64,000 nt of DNA, taken from Streptomyces sp. XD-27. GTDB taxonomy: Bacteria; Actinomycetota; Actinomycetes; Streptomycetales; Streptomycetaceae. A program made the position numbers and the translations under genes. Position 1 is the first letter of the stretch. Each line of letters starts with the position of its first letter. The stretch is from positions 5,580,001 to 5,644,000 of the forward strand of contig NZ_CP130713.1 in NCBI RefSeq assembly GCF_030553055.1. Reading direction: 5' to 3'. Of the stretch, positions 62,671-64,000 are shown one piece after another. The notes under the pieces were generated by a model. The model was not told where the DNA came from, did no database searches, and was given only the letters and a program-made list of their open reading frames with translations.

Positions 62671-64000
62671 TCAGCCCTCGTTGCCCAGGTGGTGCACCCG
62701 CACCATGTTCGTGGTGCCGGGGACACCGGGGGGCGAGCCCGCCGTGATGATCATCGTGTCGCCCTCGTTGTACCGGTTCAGCTTCAGCAGCTCCGCGTCG
62801 ACCAGGTCCACCATCGCGTCCGTGGTGTCCACGAACGGCACGACGAAGGACTCCACGCCCCAGCTCAGCGTCAGCTGGTTGCGGGTGGACGCGTCGGTCG
62901 TGAAGGCCAGGATCGGCTGCTGGGTGCGGTAGCGGGACAGGCGGCGGGCGGTGTCGCCGGACTTGGTGAAGGCGATCAGCGCCTTGCCGCCCAGGAAGTC
63001 GGCGATCTCGCAGGCCGCGCGGGCCACCGAACCGCCCTGGGTACGCGGCTTCTTGCCCGGCACCAGCGGCTGGAGGCCCTTGGAGAGCAGTTCCCCTTCC
63101 GCCGCCTGGACGATCTTCGACATCGTCTTGACCGTCTCGATCGGGTACTGGCCGACCGAGGACTCCGCGGACAGCATCACCGCGTCCGCGCCGTCCAGGA
63201 TCGCGTTGGCGACGTCGGACGCCTCCGCGCGCGTGGGGCGCGAGTTGGTGATCATCGACTCCATCATCTGGGTCGCGACGATCACCGGCTTGGCGTTCCG
63301 CCGGCACATCTCCACCAGGCGCTTCTGCACCATCGGGACCTTCTCCAGCGGGTACTCCACCGCCAGGTCGCCGCGGGCCACCATGACGCCGTCGAACGCC
63401 GCGACGACCTCCTCCATGTTGGCGACGGCCTGCGGCTTCTCGACCTTGGCGATCACCGGCACCCGGCGGCCGACCTCGTCCATGACCCGGTGCACGTCCC
63501 GGACGTCGGCGGCGTCCCGGACGAAGGACAGCGCGACCATGTCGCAGCCGAGCCGCAGGGCGAACTTCAGGTCCTCGATGTCCTTCTCGGACAGCGCCGG
63601 GACGTTGACCGCCGCGCCGGGCAGGTTGATGCCCTTGTGGTCGGAGATCACGCCGCCCTCGATGACGATGGTCCTGACCCGCGGACCCTCGACGTCGGTG
63701 ACGCGCAGCTCCACGTTGCCGTCGTTGATCAGGACCTGGTCGCCCTTGGCGACGTCGCCGGGCAGGCCCTTGTAGGTGGTGCCGCAGATCGTCCGGTCGC
63801 CGGGGACGTCCTCGGTGGTGATGGTGAACTCGTCACCGCGCACCAGCTCCACCGGGCCGTCGGCGAAGGTCTCCAGGCGGATCTTGGGGCCCTGGAGGTC
63901 GGCGAGCACGCCCACCGCGTGGCCGGTCTCCTCGGTCGCCTTGCGGAGCCGGTGGTACCGCTCCTCGTGCTCCGGGTGGGTGCCGTGGCTCATGTTGAAA
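62671..64000 (-). CDS. pyk: Pyruvate kinase (5' end outside the window)
   Basis: A glycolytic enzyme that converts phosphoenolpyruvate and ADP to pyruvate and ATP. The C-terminal ~443 residues are present and the frame is open to the right edge, where FNMSHGTHPEHEERY continues the usual ARFN(L/M)SHG motif; about 30 N-terminal residues are missing. Visible family segments are VLADLQGPKIRLE, the Lys/Asp active-site region IAKVEKPQAVANMEEVV, VMVARGDLAVEYPLEKVP and VIVATQMMESM. The end VHHLGNEG is typical of streptomycete Pyk. Confidence 0.95.
   Translation of the reverse strand, partial: FNMSHGTHPEHEERYHRLRKATEETGHAVGVLADLQGPKIRLETFADGPVELVRGDEFTITTEDVPGDRTICGTTYKGLPGDVAKGDQVLINDGNVELRVTDVEGPRVRTIVIEGGVISDHKGINLPGAAVNVPALSEKDIEDLKFALRLGCDMVALSFVRDAADVRDVHRVMDEVGRRVPVIAKVEKPQAVANMEEVVAAFDGVMVARGDLAVEYPLEKVPMVQKRLVEMCRRNAKPVIVATQMMESMITNSRPTRAEASDVANAILDGADAVMLSAESSVGQYPIETVKTMSKIVQAAEGELLSKGLQPLVPGKKPRTQGGSVARAACEIADFLGGKALIAFTKSGDTARRLSRYRTQQPILAFTTDASTRNQLTLSWGVESFVVPFVDTTDAMVDLVDAELLKLNRYNEGDTMIITAGSPPGVPGTTNMVRVHHLGNEG

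Overview
The window is a stretch of Streptomyces chromosome. It has very high GC with a strong third-position bias, GTG and TTG starts, a complete actinobacterial F1Fo ATP synthase operon, the hyphal-tip proteins FilP and Scy, a NucS mismatch endonuclease, a bldA-type TTA codon and a chitinase with the classic Streptomyces chi promoter. From memory, gene order follows S. coelicolor from about SCO5362 to SCO5423, so most of the window is conserved core chromosome. Departures from that order, and the intergenic DNA, are where the unusual material lies.

Layout. 1-3.7 kb: end of an upstream gene, a phosphatase-like protein that lacks its nucleophilic cysteine, a second-type serine hydroxymethyltransferase and a polyprenyl-phosphate sugar-1-phosphate transferase. 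3.8-7.1 kb: a large LuxR/LAL-type regulator and a small secreted four-cysteine protein with tendamistat-like spacing, apparently inserted between core genes. 7.4-15.8 kb: atpI-atpB-E-F-H-A-G-D-C followed by a DUF2550 protein. 15.9-20.6 kb: secreted GH18 chitinase, a NarL-type two-component pair and a membrane protein. 20.6-25.1 kb: PduO-type cobalamin adenosyltransferase, an ABC-2 exporter with a divergent TetR repressor, 3-hydroxybutyryl-CoA dehydrogenase and a STAS-domain protein. 25.5-31.2 kb: a membrane-anchored NTPase-like protein, NucS, a SCO5389-family protein, an F420-type flavin monooxygenase and a small metal-binding protein. 31.2-36.4 kb: two related ABC-2 ATPase/permease modules. 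36.5-42.1 kb: filP and scy. 42.2-45.0 kb: methylmalonyl-CoA epimerase, thiolase and MeaB. 45.1-48.3 kb: PepSY protein, OmpR-type two-component system and a MarR regulator. 48.3-54.2 kb: three tandem AIM24 proteins, two DUF3817 membrane proteins, an ArsR-like and a MarR regulator and an MFS exporter. 54.3-64.0 kb: isobutyryl-CoA mutase large subunit, a TTA-containing membrane protein, a TetR regulator, a thioredoxin/TPR protein, a DUF6230/DUF6114/secreted-protein operon and the 3' part of pyruvate kinase.

Genes that work together: the ATP synthase operon; cobalamin adenosyltransferase, epimerase, MeaB and IcmA, which make and protect adenosylcobalamin mutases and feed branched short-chain acyl-CoA metabolism; FilP and Scy in polar growth; and each ABC ATPase with its permease.

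The most unusual signal is not a gene. About ten gene 3' ends carry short imperfect tandem repeats (units of 11 to 24 bp, each array with its own unit) that begin at, or include, the stop codon. They look like independent local expansions of 3' coding ends. Other highlights are the Cys-to-Ser phosphatase, the tendamistat-like protein without the WRY inhibitory triplet, a Rex-like site before the atp operon, several perfect palindromic operators and a cluster of probably leaderless genes. No tRNA, rRNA, CRISPR, IS element or prophage was seen.
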